38,864 nucleotides of DNA, from the IMG/VR virus record IMGVR_UViG_3300030616_000052, positions 1 to 38,864 of that record; one strand, given 5' to 3'. Positions 1 through 7,082 of the stretch are shown here, one piece after another. Each line of letters opens with the position of its first letter. Within the stretch, counting starts at the first letter, position 1. The notes beneath the pieces are model-generated. The model ran no database searches and was not told the DNA's origin. It worked only from the letters and a program-made list of their open reading frames with translations. Made by a program: the position numbers and the translations under genes. Source of the DNA: a virus.

Positions 1-108
1 AAAAACCTTGGCAGAAGCTTTATCTTGATAGAAAAAGAGCAAGAATACTGTGCCATTTCTGAAAAGAGGTTAAGCACAGTACATCGGTTTTTGGGGTTCA
101 TAACATGA
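1..108 (+). CDS. DNA methyltransferase, 3' end only (partial)
   Basis: Frame 1 is open from the first base and ends with TGA at 106-108, giving 35 residues. They include GRSFILIEKEQEYCAISEKR, which matches the C-terminal signature of the N6/N4 DNA methyltransferase family (pfam01555 type: G-R-x-[FY]-I-x-I-E-x-[ED]-x-x-Y-x-x-I-x-x-x-R-L). In that family this segment rebuilds the SAM-binding strand, and the enzyme methylates adenine or cytosine in a short DNA target. The catalytic DPPY/SPPY motif and the target domain lie outside the window, so the specificity cannot be read. It is one of only two plus-strand genes, convergent with the whole late block. The call rests on a short fragment, but the pattern is characteristic. 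Confidence 0.72.
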   Translation, partial: KNLGRSFILIEKEQEYCAISEKRLSTVHRFLGFIT

Positions 109-154
109 CCAAAAGTACTAAAACCACGTAATATTTAAGAGGAGGTGAAGTAAG

Positions 155-286
155 ATGCCTAAAAGAGACAAAACTGGTCCACCTAAAAACTCAGGAGGTC
201 CAAGAGATGGGCGTGGAGGAGGTAAAGGCAGAGCTACTGGGAAAGGTACTGGTAGCAAAACCGGAGGTAAGAAAGGAAGCAAATGA
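155..286 (+). CDS. 43-residue Gly/Lys-rich basic small protein
   Basis: ATG at 155 is preceded by a near-perfect Shine-Dalgarno (GGAGGTGA at 141-148, seven-base spacing), and the frame runs to TGA at 284-286. The product begins MPKRDKTGPPKNSGGPRDGR and continues as Gly/Lys/Thr-rich sequence ending in KTGGKKGSK. It has no hydrophobic segment, is very basic and low in complexity, so it is probably disordered and may bind nucleic acid. The opening M-P-x-x-D-x-T-G-P-P resembles small DUF5320-like proteins of the MPxGDGTGP type, but the cysteines and aromatics seen there are missing. Its stop touches the stop of the minus-strand DUF5675 gene (base 287). The strong ribosome site and codon-sized open frame make it a likely real gene; its function is unknown. 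Confidence 0.7.
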   Translation: MPKRDKTGPPKNSGGPRDGRGGGKGRATGKGTGSKTGGKKGSK

Positions 287-817
287 TTATAATCTAATTA
301 ACATAACCCTCAGCAGGAAAGAGTCATACATTTCCAATCTCTCCATAAAACGAGAGAAGGTGTTCCCACTATTTAGTATGGCTCTTTCCCCCTCCTTTAA
401 TTTACCTGGGTATTGCCCAAGGAGAACACACCCGCCTGTATCTTTTGGTGTATTCCCTGCATGAAATCTGCAGTATGTTCTGTTTGGCACATCACCTATT
501 TCAAATGTCTCTTTATGTTTTCCTTTACTTATCTTATATACCAGTTCTGAATAGACTCTATAACATTCGTATGTTCCTGTTGGGATACATGACACATTCC
601 TTTTATTATTTAACCAGGGTAGCTCTAATGTAGTACAGAATGATTCTCCGTTTACAAGCATTGTTCCTATAGTTCCTTTTTTCCATTCTTCAAGTCGTAT
701 AATATCAATAGTTATCTTCTTATCATTTCCAAACTGATATATCCCAGACATAGGTATGTTCCCCCAGGAAATAGCTTTAAATACCCCTACATCAATAAAA
801 ACATTACTGTGTGTCAT
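287..817 (-). CDS. DUF5675-family protein, possible peptidoglycan-active lysis protein
   Basis: The 176-residue frame carries a DUF5675-like domain from about residue 36: IRLEEWKKGTIGTMLVNGE, then CTTLELPW, IPTGTYEC, and a core H119-A-G-N...D-T-G-G-C130. His119 and Cys130 in an H-x-G-N...D-T-x-G-C setting recall the His/Cys active site of L,D-transpeptidase (YkuD) enzymes; that parallel is my inference, not an established family function. The first 22 residues fit the family poorly, so translation may start at Met23 (ATG at 751-749), which has a GGGGGAA stretch upstream. The 817 start overlaps the putative outer spanin by 14 bases. Placement right after the spanins suggests a role in lysis. 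No other obvious endolysin is present in the window. Confidence 0.8.
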   Translation of the reverse strand: MTHSNVFIDVGVFKAISWGNIPMSGIYQFGNDKKITIDIIRLEEWKKGTIGTMLVNGESFCTTLELPWLNNKRNVSCIPTGTYECYRVYSELVYKISKGKHKETFEIGDVPNRTYCRFHAGNTPKDTGGCVLLGQYPGKLKEGERAILNSGNTFSRFMERLEMYDSFLLRVMLIRL

Positions 818-1019
818 TCCTTAATCTGTCAAGCTCTGCTTCACACTCCATCCTCTGTTTGTACATCTCAAACCAAACAGCAGGATCAGCACACCAATCC
901 CCATTCTTTGTTTTATAGACTCCTGTAGCATTGTCTCCATATGTTGACATACTAACAGGAGGCTTAACGCTTACGCATGAGATCATTAAGCATGTTATTG
1001 ACAGTATCAGAATCACCAT
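804..1019 (-). CDS. Probable o-spanin (Rz1-like outer-membrane lipoprotein)
   Basis: Starting at ATG 1019-1017, the 71-residue product is MVILILSITCLMISC followed by a short polar tail. The hydrophobic stretch ends in M-I-S-C, an acceptable lipobox, with Cys15 as the lipidated residue. The mature protein would be about 57 residues, the usual size for Rz1-type o-spanins. An upstream in-frame start at 1133 would add 38 residues, but it would bury the signal sequence. Its reading frame differs from the inner-membrane partner at 964-1149 and overlaps it by 56 bases, the hallmark Rz/Rz1 nesting. With its partner it should fuse inner and outer membranes at the final step of lysis of a Gram-negative cell. 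The ribosome site is weak, consistent with coupling to the partner's translation. It lacks the proline richness typical of lambda Rz1. Confidence 0.62.
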   Translation of the reverse strand: MVILILSITCLMISCVSVKPPVSMSTYGDNATGVYKTKNGDWCADPAVWFEMYKQRMECEAELDRLRNDTQ

Positions 1020-1149
1020 CTTTAAGAGCGTTCTTGAAACCCTTGATCTTTTCACGATGCTCCACCTTTTCTTTTTTGTCTTTGTATTTAAAATACCTAG
1101 ACAATAACAGACTACCAAGCTGCAGAATAACACTTATTATACTCCACAT
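964..1149 (-). CDS. Probable i-spanin (Rz-like inner-membrane protein)
   Basis: ATG at 1149 follows AAGGAGG with a four-base spacer. The 61-residue product has an N-terminal membrane helix (about residues 3-17, IISVILQLGSLLL), then a lysine/glutamate-rich helical stretch (YKDKKEKVEHREKIK) and a polar C-terminus. One N-terminal membrane segment followed by a charged, coiled-coil-prone periplasmic tail is the i-spanin layout. It is shorter than most Rz proteins, which usually exceed 100 residues. The 3' end overlaps the start of the lipoprotein gene in another frame. The overlap and partner's lipobox carry the call; taken alone this would be only a small membrane protein. Confidence 0.58.
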   Translation of the reverse strand: MWSIISVILQLGSLLLSRYFKYKDKKEKVEHREKIKGFKNALKDGDSDTVNNMLNDLMRKR

Positions 1150-1158
1150 AAATCCTCC

Positions 1159-1401
1159 TTACTTTGGCTGAGTCTGGTCTGTCTCATCCTCCTCATCTGG
1201 GACATTGACAACCTGTCTTACTATGTTGCATATAGTAAGAGTGAAATAACTCTCCTTTACTGTAGCTTTGGCTTCGATAAAATCAAGGACACCATCTACA
1301 ACATCATCCTTACAGGATTTTGGGATGCTTTTGAAAAACGCAACAAGCCCCATTGCTCCATCGAAAGCCTTACCCATTGAACTGATATTTAGTTTCGCCA
1401 T
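1159..1401 (-). CDS. Small protein of unknown function, lysis region
   Basis: The 80-residue product starts at ATG 1401 with AGGAGG upstream. It has an amphipathic, mildly hydrophobic middle (GAMGLVAFFKSI, then DDVVDGVLDFIEAKATVKES) and an acidic C-terminus (PDEEDETDQTQPK). No segment is long or hydrophobic enough for a confident transmembrane helix, so I do not call it a holin despite its place between a one-TM protein and the spanin pair. I recognise no domain. A role in lysis timing is possible from context only. Confidence 0.65.
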   Translation of the reverse strand: MAKLNISSMGKAFDGAMGLVAFFKSIPKSCKDDVVDGVLDFIEAKATVKESYFTLTICNIVRQVVNVPDEEDETDQTQPK

Positions 1402-1425
1402 AACAATTTCCTCCTATGTTGATTG

Positions 1426-1890
1426 TTATTGTCCATCTCCATCGGGGAGATGTGCTTTTGATATGGGCTTATCTTTATGTTGAGAAAGCCCACGCTGTAA
1501 TTCTCTAAGACCATTAACTATATCTTTTTGGCTCTGGGTTGTATCAAACCTTAAATCAGAACATTGCTTAGATACGTGTTGTAGTGCCTGTGCTGTTACA
1601 CTAGCCATAGTACCAACTTCTACTAGTTTTACTCCAGTCCATCCTAAGAACCCGACTATAAATATCATAGCAAGTGAGAATACAGTATAGCTCATTTTCT
1701 TTTTTAATTCACTCCTCACTTCTATAAAACCAGAGTCTACTCCCTGTCTCTTTGCTCTTTTATCAATAGCATCCCACATTCTGGTGTGCTCCCCCTCTGA
1801 ACAAGTCCTGTCTCTTTTTAATTCTTCTATTTCAACCTTGTTTTTTGTAACACATCTGGTTATGTCGCTGTGATCTGGGCAATGTGCCAT
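1426..1890 (-). CDS. Single-TM protein with cytoplasmic Cys/His head; holin-associated candidate
   Basis: 154 residues. The N-terminus has a C-P-x-H...C pattern (Cys4, His7, Cys13) followed by a charged helix (NKVEIEELKRDR) and Cys30. A basic patch (ELKKKM) leads into one clear membrane helix at about residues 68-91 (VFSLAMIFIVGFLGW). The C-terminal 60 residues are polar and helical (DTTQSQKDIVNGLRELQRG). A coiled coil followed by one TM helix resembles XhlA-type hemolysin/holin accessory proteins, but those usually have the membrane helix at the very C-terminus. The neighbourhood (spanins, DUF5675) supports a role at the membrane in lysis. The exact function is unknown. Confidence 0.7.
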   Translation of the reverse strand: MAHCPDHSDITRCVTKNKVEIEELKRDRTCSEGEHTRMWDAIDKRAKRQGVDSGFIEVRSELKKKMSYTVFSLAMIFIVGFLGWTGVKLVEVGTMASVTAQALQHVSKQCSDLRFDTTQSQKDIVNGLRELQRGLSQHKDKPISKAHLPDGDGQ

Positions 1891-1937
1891 TAGATTATTC
1901 CCTCTTTATAAAATTCTGTTTATATATACTTCTACTA

Positions 1938-2429
1938 CTATATACTCCTTGATATTGTTATAGCATAGTAATCGTCTCTGATGTCCTCTTCTGGAACCCA
2001 AACTCCATCAGAGCAAAGCACTATCACAAATTCATGAGATTTTATCTCACCAGAAGGCAACTTGAAATCCCCTGTTACCGGAATAATAGGGCATCTTGAC
2101 AATGTTCCTCCAATAGCCCACATACGATCTATGGAAATATCATCACAGTCAGAGTCAAAGAATTCATTGGGATCAGGGTTTCTCTTTTGATCTTTTGTTT
2201 GATCATATACCCACTGAACCTGTTCGATAGTATAGACCTTGTACTCTCTATCCTTTATCCTTCCCCAGTTATCAAATACAGGCACATTCCAATAGTCAAA
2301 GAAGTTCTCAAACTGTTCCCTTAATGTGAATACACCTTTTATAATCCCATCTGTTATGGGAGGAGGGAGAGTGAATATCCTCTGCCCTTTGAAGAATATC
2401 TGTAAGAGTAGCTTTTGAAAACTGGTCAT
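1938..2429 (-). CDS. Transglutaminase-like (papain-fold) cysteine protein
   Basis: The 163-residue product contains S-D-C95-D-D-I-S-I, matching the [GS]-D-C-D-D-x-A/S motif around the nucleophile of transglutaminase-like cysteine peptidases. It is followed at a fitting distance by H132 (SHEFVIVL) and a D-G-V-W-V-P-E-E-D segment (141-149) that could supply the acidic third residue. The N-terminal 50 residues are hydrophobic to amphipathic with no clear signal peptide. Proteins with this fold cut or ligate amide bonds; substrates may be peptidoglycan peptides or virion proteins. The start overlaps the stop of the S74 fibre gene by four bases (ATGA), so the two are coupled. The family call comes from motif spacing only. 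Confidence 0.6.
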   Translation of the reverse strand: MTSFQKLLLQIFFKGQRIFTLPPPITDGIIKGVFTLREQFENFFDYWNVPVFDNWGRIKDREYKVYTIEQVQWVYDQTKDQKRNPDPNEFFDSDCDDISIDRMWAIGGTLSRCPIIPVTGDFKLPSGEIKSHEFVIVLCSDGVWVPEEDIRDDYYAITISRSI

Positions 2430-4210
2430 GGAGTTGGCTCCTTTGGTTGTGCTTTCTCAAGTGCAGTAACTCTTGTTATCAGATCATTTATCTGCTGTTG
2501 CTGAGTTAGGTTCTGATTTAGCAAGGCTGTTTTGTCGGCTTGAAGTTGATCAACTTTGTCTGATAACTGTTGAACTGCTTTAACAAGTGGAGCAATGAGT
2601 CGAGTTTTTGCTATCCCTAATAATGGTTCTTCTTGCTCTTTCCCTTGTAAAGTTTCTGTTATTGTAAGTGGTTTTACAGGAGCAAGAACCGATACAGCTT
2701 CTGGGAACACTTCCTGTAATTCCTGTGCGACAAACCCTGTCATGTTATCAGCATTTAGTTTATTATAATCTCTTACCTTTATTGCATTAATGATCTCTAA
2801 ACCATCTTTTACCGTATCTCTTATATCTGTTTTAAGCCGTGCGTCTGATGCATTAACTACTTCAAAATCTCCGCTGTGTTGCAAATGTCCTATGACATCT
2901 CCACTTCCATCCCTGCCTGTTAAGTAGTAAGTTGTTCCACTTCCATCATCTGCTCCTGCATCTATTCTAATTCCATACCTGTTAGCATTATTCCCATCAT
3001 TAAAAAAGGCTGATACATAATCACTAGCAGCGTCATCTTTTACAAAGAGTTTTGTACTGGGAGTGTCATAACCAATACCAACGTTGCCAGAAGAGTCTAT
3101 GGTCATTGCTAAAGTACCAACCTCGGTATCAATAGCAGATGCAGTATAGAATGAATGTAATGTGGCTGCATTAAAACCAGCAAACCCACCGCCATAAAGT
3201 ATCTGATTAGCTCCTGCTCCTGTACTCCCAAACAGGATTGACATATCTTCCTCTGACGTGTCTCTACTCTGAACAGATATACCGAAATCTTTATTTGTTG
3301 CGTCTGCTTCTGTGGTTTGCAATTCTAGTTGTGGACGAGTCCCGACAAGCGATAGGAGCCTATCTGGACTCGCAGTACCTATGCCTACGTTGCCAGTTAC
3401 ATCTTGAATAAAAAAATCAGGGGCAGCCGATGTGCCGGAATCCATCATCTGAAAATCACCGTCTGCATTTACTCCCATAAACCAACTTTCCCCACCACTA
3501 TTTTCCAGTAACTGAATGGCTGAATGATATGTTCCCTCTGCTTCTGATACAACGCTTAAAGAAGATAAAGGAGTTACAGTACCTATGCCAACATTGCCAG
3601 TATCCCCCTCAACAACCAGCTTATCCGTATCCACCGTGAAATCATCCCCTGCATCACTACCAAGATCAACATTCACACTCGTGTCAGCGTCACTCGCAAT
3701 CGTGGCAAGGGCAATGCTACCGACATTGGTAATGTTGTTGTCACCAAAAGAAGTCGTGGCTCCAAGCAAATTGATAGTGCCAGCCGTATCAAACACAATC
3801 CGTTCATCTGCATTGCTGATACCAATCCACTTATCATCAGCCATGTCGATATTGCCAGTCAGGTTAAGTCCTGCAAATGTGGGGGATACAGATGAAATAA
3901 GTGATTGATCTAAAGCACCGAGATACCCAAACTGAACATCAGATATAGTTGTAACATCTCCTATATTACATAACTCTCCTATCTCATGAGCAGTAAGATT
4001 TTTCAAGCTGTCAGAAAATCCGTCCACATCAGTTTTCAATGCAGACACATCCACTCCATCTACATTACCATCAGTTGCCAAGTTTGCAACTGTAGCATTG
4101 TCCTCCACAGTAAGGGAGCCGTCTATGTAAAACCCGTATGTAAGGTCTCCCCACAGAGCAACAAGAGCAAAGGTGAGGAACATTAATATTGGTACAATCA
4201 ATCGTTTCAT
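2426..4210 (-). CDS. Fibre protein with C-terminal S74 intramolecular chaperone and N-terminal signal peptide
   Basis: 594 residues, with AAGGAGG upstream of the ATG. The C-terminal 140 residues are a classic peptidase S74 domain: N-A-S-D-A-R-L-K-T-D-I with the self-cleavage Ser-Asp, then MTGFVAQELQEVFPEAV, and a final coiled coil rich in Leu/Gln. In this family the domain drives trimerisation of a beta-helical fibre and then cuts itself off. Upstream, G-N-V-G-I-G-T-x-x-P repeats (about residues 203, 274, 376) mark beta-structured shaft segments. Unusually, the protein starts MKRLIVPILMFLTFALVALW, which looks like a Sec signal peptide; phage fibres are normally assembled in the cytoplasm. S74 proteins with signals are known from bacterial genomes, so this may be a host-derived or secreted form. 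Confidence 0.85.
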   Translation of the reverse strand: MKRLIVPILMFLTFALVALWGDLTYGFYIDGSLTVEDNATVANLATDGNVDGVDVSALKTDVDGFSDSLKNLTAHEIGELCNIGDVTTISDVQFGYLGALDQSLISSVSPTFAGLNLTGNIDMADDKWIGISNADERIVFDTAGTINLLGATTSFGDNNITNVGSIALATIASDADTSVNVDLGSDAGDDFTVDTDKLVVEGDTGNVGIGTVTPLSSLSVVSEAEGTYHSAIQLLENSGGESWFMGVNADGDFQMMDSGTSAAPDFFIQDVTGNVGIGTASPDRLLSLVGTRPQLELQTTEADATNKDFGISVQSRDTSEEDMSILFGSTGAGANQILYGGGFAGFNAATLHSFYTASAIDTEVGTLAMTIDSSGNVGIGYDTPSTKLFVKDDAASDYVSAFFNDGNNANRYGIRIDAGADDGSGTTYYLTGRDGSGDVIGHLQHSGDFEVVNASDARLKTDIRDTVKDGLEIINAIKVRDYNKLNADNMTGFVAQELQEVFPEAVSVLAPVKPLTITETLQGKEQEEPLLGIAKTRLIAPLVKAVQQLSDKVDQLQADKTALLNQNLTQQQQINDLITRVTALEKAQPKEPTP

Positions 4211-4224
4211 ATCTTTTTACCTCC

Positions 4225-4752
4225 TTATTTTACTACTTCCGTTGATTTTTCCAAATCACTTATCTTTGTATTTATTGTATCAATTCCAAGTTTCTCCTTT
4301 AATTGCTCAATCGTAAGCTCACTTATGGGTGTGTCTTCGGGTATATCCTTCACCGCCATGATTGAAACAGGATGCTTACCCGTCCATTCCTGCTTTTCAA
4401 TCGTGCTGTTGTCGGGATTGACTACCCCTGCCTGTATCCATTTTTCAATGCAGTCCAGTTTGTCGGTGCAGTCTTTAACGGCTGATATATCAAGTCCCCT
4501 GTACTGTATGTTTTTAACTCCATATAAGTATCGTCTTTCTCGCTTTTCGATGTAGGCTTGTAACTCAGCACCACTTAACTTTTCGCTTGTGTCACCATTC
4601 CATGGCTGAACAGTTGTATATTGGTATGTATCTTCACCATCGGTCAGTGTGATGTAAACCCACTGTTTGGTGCCATCAATGTCTTTTGCTCCATCAACCG
4701 TTACACCGGCGAAACAAAGCATGAAGACAACTAAAAGGGTAATATATTTCAT
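4225..4752 (-). CDS. Predicted secreted protein of unknown function between fibre genes
   Basis: 175 residues beginning MKYITLLVVFMLCFAGVTVD, a textbook Sec signal with likely cleavage near VDG-AK. No lipobox fits the internal Leu-Cys. The mature part has a YITLTDGEDTYQYTT beta-like stretch, a pair of cysteines (C-T-D-K-L-D-C) that could form a disulfide in the periplasm, and a C-terminal helix with coiled-coil character (LKEKLGIDTINTKISDLEKS). I recognise no family. It lies 11-14 bases from both neighbouring genes, which also encode signal-bearing fibre-like proteins, so it may be an export partner, fibre cap or assembly factor. Confidence 0.7.
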   Translation of the reverse strand: MKYITLLVVFMLCFAGVTVDGAKDIDGTKQWVYITLTDGEDTYQYTTVQPWNGDTSEKLSGAELQAYIEKRERRYLYGVKNIQYRGLDISAVKDCTDKLDCIEKWIQAGVVNPDNSTIEKQEWTGKHPVSIMAVKDIPEDTPISELTIEQLKEKLGIDTINTKISDLEKSTEVVK

Positions 4753-4763
4753 GGTTGTTCTCC

Positions 4764-7070
4764 TTATCTTAAATGTGCGCCCACAATTGGCATATAAATA
4801 TCTGTAAAGGCATCATTTATATAAATCAAAAAAGTATCATCATCGTTTAGGCGTAACCAACCACATGCCCGATTTAAAACACCATTAACCTGTGAATAAA
4901 GACCAACATTAATAGGATAACTGGTATTGCCAAAGGCTAGGGTTTTTGCAGGCGTAGTACATTTTCCACTAAAAGATAAATAAACTGCCGATGCTCCAGA
5001 AATCTTACCTTCTGTTTGGGCTTCTAAACCAAACGAATCAAGATTGTTACCAGCATCATACGAATCACCCCAAAAATCTGAAAGTTGCACTTCATCATCC
5101 AACCAAATCACCTTATCCGCACTCCTGCAATAGTTGCCCTCTCCAATGTGGGAGCCGTAAACGAGCATGGGTTGGGAGATGTAAGCTACACCGGGGGATG
5201 CATTTTGGTGTTGAAATCTTACAGCAAAATATATAATATCCGATGGAAGTGCTACAGTTTTTTCAAGCCATTCATAAGCACCACCACCAGTATGGGAACT
5301 AGAATCTTCATAATGGTGACTACCATCATAATAATAAATTCCCAGACAAATATCCTCTGCTGTTGATGATTTTATCCAAGATCCAAAAGTAACTGTTCTC
5401 CCTGCAAACTTTGAAACATACTCCCATTTAATTCTTAAATCATAAGCATAATAAAGATAATCATCTTGATTAGTTGGTGAACTTTTAAGTGCAAAATATT
5501 CACCCTCTTTTGTATTAGTACCATTTGGTTCACGGTATAAATCAAGTGAGGAATCTTTATACCACCCATCTGGTGCAATGCCGGTTCCCCCTTCCCACCC
5601 TGGGGTTTTCTGATACGCCGTTTGCGTAACGGTTCCCATAGTGATTGAGGTGTCATGAAGGGTGAAAGACGTGTCGTTTACTACTGCCGTTACTTTGTAA
5701 TAATTCCCACCAATGGGAGCAGAGCCGGTGAAGTATATAAGTGACCCTGCGGTAAGGGAGTTTGTTTCTGTACATGCCACCACACCATTAGAGATACTTG
5801 CCATGCTTGCTGCTGTGAACTGGCTTCCATAGTCCTTGCTTACATCAGCCGTACTTGCAACATTCCACCCTGTATTCTTGAGAAGGTTGACTCCGTAGGT
5901 GGGAGTAACAGTAAGTGTATACGTCCCACCTGCTTCACTCCCCCTTGCAGGAGAACCACTTGCTATGGAGATGGTGTCAATAACTTGGTCACTATTTTGT
6001 GTTACGGTGTCAGCTTCCATAGCAGTAAGATCAATACTGGCATCAAGAGTAACGGTTGCCGTACTTCCACTACCAGAGGTTGTTATATTGCTCCCACCCT
6101 CTATAGTAAAAGAATGTCCACTAGGGGTAACGGGATCTCCGTCTGTGCTGATACTTCTTACCGTAGTATCCTCAATAGAAACTACTCCGCTGGAAACATC
6201 AAAATCATCTGCCGTAAAACTGGCTACTCCTTTATTAGAAGTGCTTGCTTCTTCCCCCGCTACCGTTAAAGTCACCCCCGTTACAGAAGTATCTATCCCC
6301 TCACCACCAACAACCACATATGTTTCTCCTAAACTAACTGAACCGGAACCACTGTCTGCACCAAGAGAAACACTACTGTTTTCAAGCTGTGTGTTGCTTA
6401 CCCCTCCTGATTTTATTGTTACAGCACCATCAGTTACAGAAAAATCATCACTACTGAATGATGCTATGCCCTTGTTGGTATCAGAGGCATTTTCTCCTGT
6501 TATAGTTATTGTATCAGCAGTAACAGCCGTATCTATCCCCTCACCACCGACAACTGCTATGCTGTCAATAGGGTCACTCGCTGAAGTCGATCCACTATCA
6601 CCAGTAAAGGTAAGGTACTTATCCTCATTTGGTGTACCTCCTCCTGATATAACCCCTACCCTGATGCTAGATGGGTTCGTAGCAAATTCTAACCTAATGC
6701 TGTTACTATCTATTACTTTGAACTCATCTGGGAATATAACCTTCCCTGTAGGGGTAACGTCCCAAACTATAGGGTCAGGGAACCATGTCCCAAGAGCATG
6801 GGTAACTGTTACCACTTCAACAGCCCCCTCAGTTACAAAATCAGAATAGGTTTTGGTACAACTATATACCCCTGCTCCCCATATACTGGTAACATAATCA
6901 ACCACAGCACCAGAGGTTGCAAGCTTTGTATCACTGTCTGTAACAGATTCTTCAATTTCAATAATAGGACTTGTCGGTGTTCCTCTTATTTGCAAATCAA
7001 ACATTGGGGTTGCATTAGATACCCCCGATAAAACAAATAAAGTAAGAATAATATAAATTAGTTTTTTCAT
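4764..7070 (-). CDS. Repetitive fibre-like protein with signal peptide and a C-terminal carbohydrate-binding-like region
   Basis: 768 residues starting MKKLIYIILTLFVLSGVSNA, a good signal peptide with an A-type cleavage site (SNA-TP). Residues 160-310 hold two copies of a module: V-V-G-G-E-G-I-D-T..., then NKGIASFSSDDFSV or NKGVASFTADDFDV, a pattern common in phage tail fibres. The middle is Thr/Ser/Gly-rich. From about residue 390 the sequence changes to an aromatic-rich globular region (NLLKNTGWNVAST, then YYYDGSHHYED) resembling carbohydrate-binding modules of fibre tips. Together with the N-terminal GTPTSPIIEIEE segment this suggests a receptor-binding or surface-exposed fibre. The signal peptide is odd for a virion protein. 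The gene is followed closely by another signal-bearing gene. Confidence 0.78.
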   Translation of the reverse strand: MKKLIYIILTLFVLSGVSNATPMFDLQIRGTPTSPIIEIEESVTDSDTKLATSGAVVDYVTSIWGAGVYSCTKTYSDFVTEGAVEVVTVTHALGTWFPDPIVWDVTPTGKVIFPDEFKVIDSNSIRLEFATNPSSIRVGVISGGGTPNEDKYLTFTGDSGSTSASDPIDSIAVVGGEGIDTAVTADTITITGENASDTNKGIASFSSDDFSVTDGAVTIKSGGVSNTQLENSSVSLGADSGSGSVSLGETYVVVGGEGIDTSVTGVTLTVAGEEASTSNKGVASFTADDFDVSSGVVSIEDTTVRSISTDGDPVTPSGHSFTIEGGSNITTSGSGSTATVTLDASIDLTAMEADTVTQNSDQVIDTISIASGSPARGSEAGGTYTLTVTPTYGVNLLKNTGWNVASTADVSKDYGSQFTAASMASISNGVVACTETNSLTAGSLIYFTGSAPIGGNYYKVTAVVNDTSFTLHDTSITMGTVTQTAYQKTPGWEGGTGIAPDGWYKDSSLDLYREPNGTNTKEGEYFALKSSPTNQDDYLYYAYDLRIKWEYVSKFAGRTVTFGSWIKSSTAEDICLGIYYYDGSHHYEDSSSHTGGGAYEWLEKTVALPSDIIYFAVRFQHQNASPGVAYISQPMLVYGSHIGEGNYCRSADKVIWLDDEVQLSDFWGDSYDAGNNLDSFGLEAQTEGKISGASAVYLSFSGKCTTPAKTLAFGNTSYPINVGLYSQVNGVLNRACGWLRLNDDDTFLIYINDAFTDIYMPIVGAHLR
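6166..6554 (-). repeat. Two direct copies of a ~240-base fibre module
   Basis: Two consecutive units, beginning at the codons for VVGGEGID (6531-6554 and 6291-6314), are spaced 240 bases apart inside the 768-residue fibre gene. They encode similar 80-residue modules that end in VTIKSG and VSIED. The copies differ at many synonymous and some coding positions, so the duplication is old. Such repeats lengthen or shorten fibre shafts by recombination. Confidence 0.7.
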
Positions 7071-7082
7071 AAATATCTCCTA

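Noticed and set aside
109-154. Promoter for the small plus-strand gene
   Set aside because: Candidate boxes are weak and lie in the methyltransferase end; only the ribosome site is convincing.
1891-1937. AT-rich spacer with imperfect inverted repeat, possible promoter
   Set aside because: Repeats of TATATA are loosely arranged, no convincing -35/-10 pair with proper spacing was found, and the neighbouring genes look co-transcribed.
2426-4210. Reading the S74 protein as host chromosomal sequence, not phage
   Set aside because: It sits within a continuous phage late-gene run with coupled starts on both sides, so it belongs to the phage even if its signal peptide came from a host protein.
5899-6849. 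Plus-strand 316-codon open frame
   Set aside because: It lies antisense to the repetitive Ser/Thr/Val-rich fibre gene. Its product is low-complexity Pro/Ser/Val/Thr, as expected from the complement of such codons, and no ribosome site is present.
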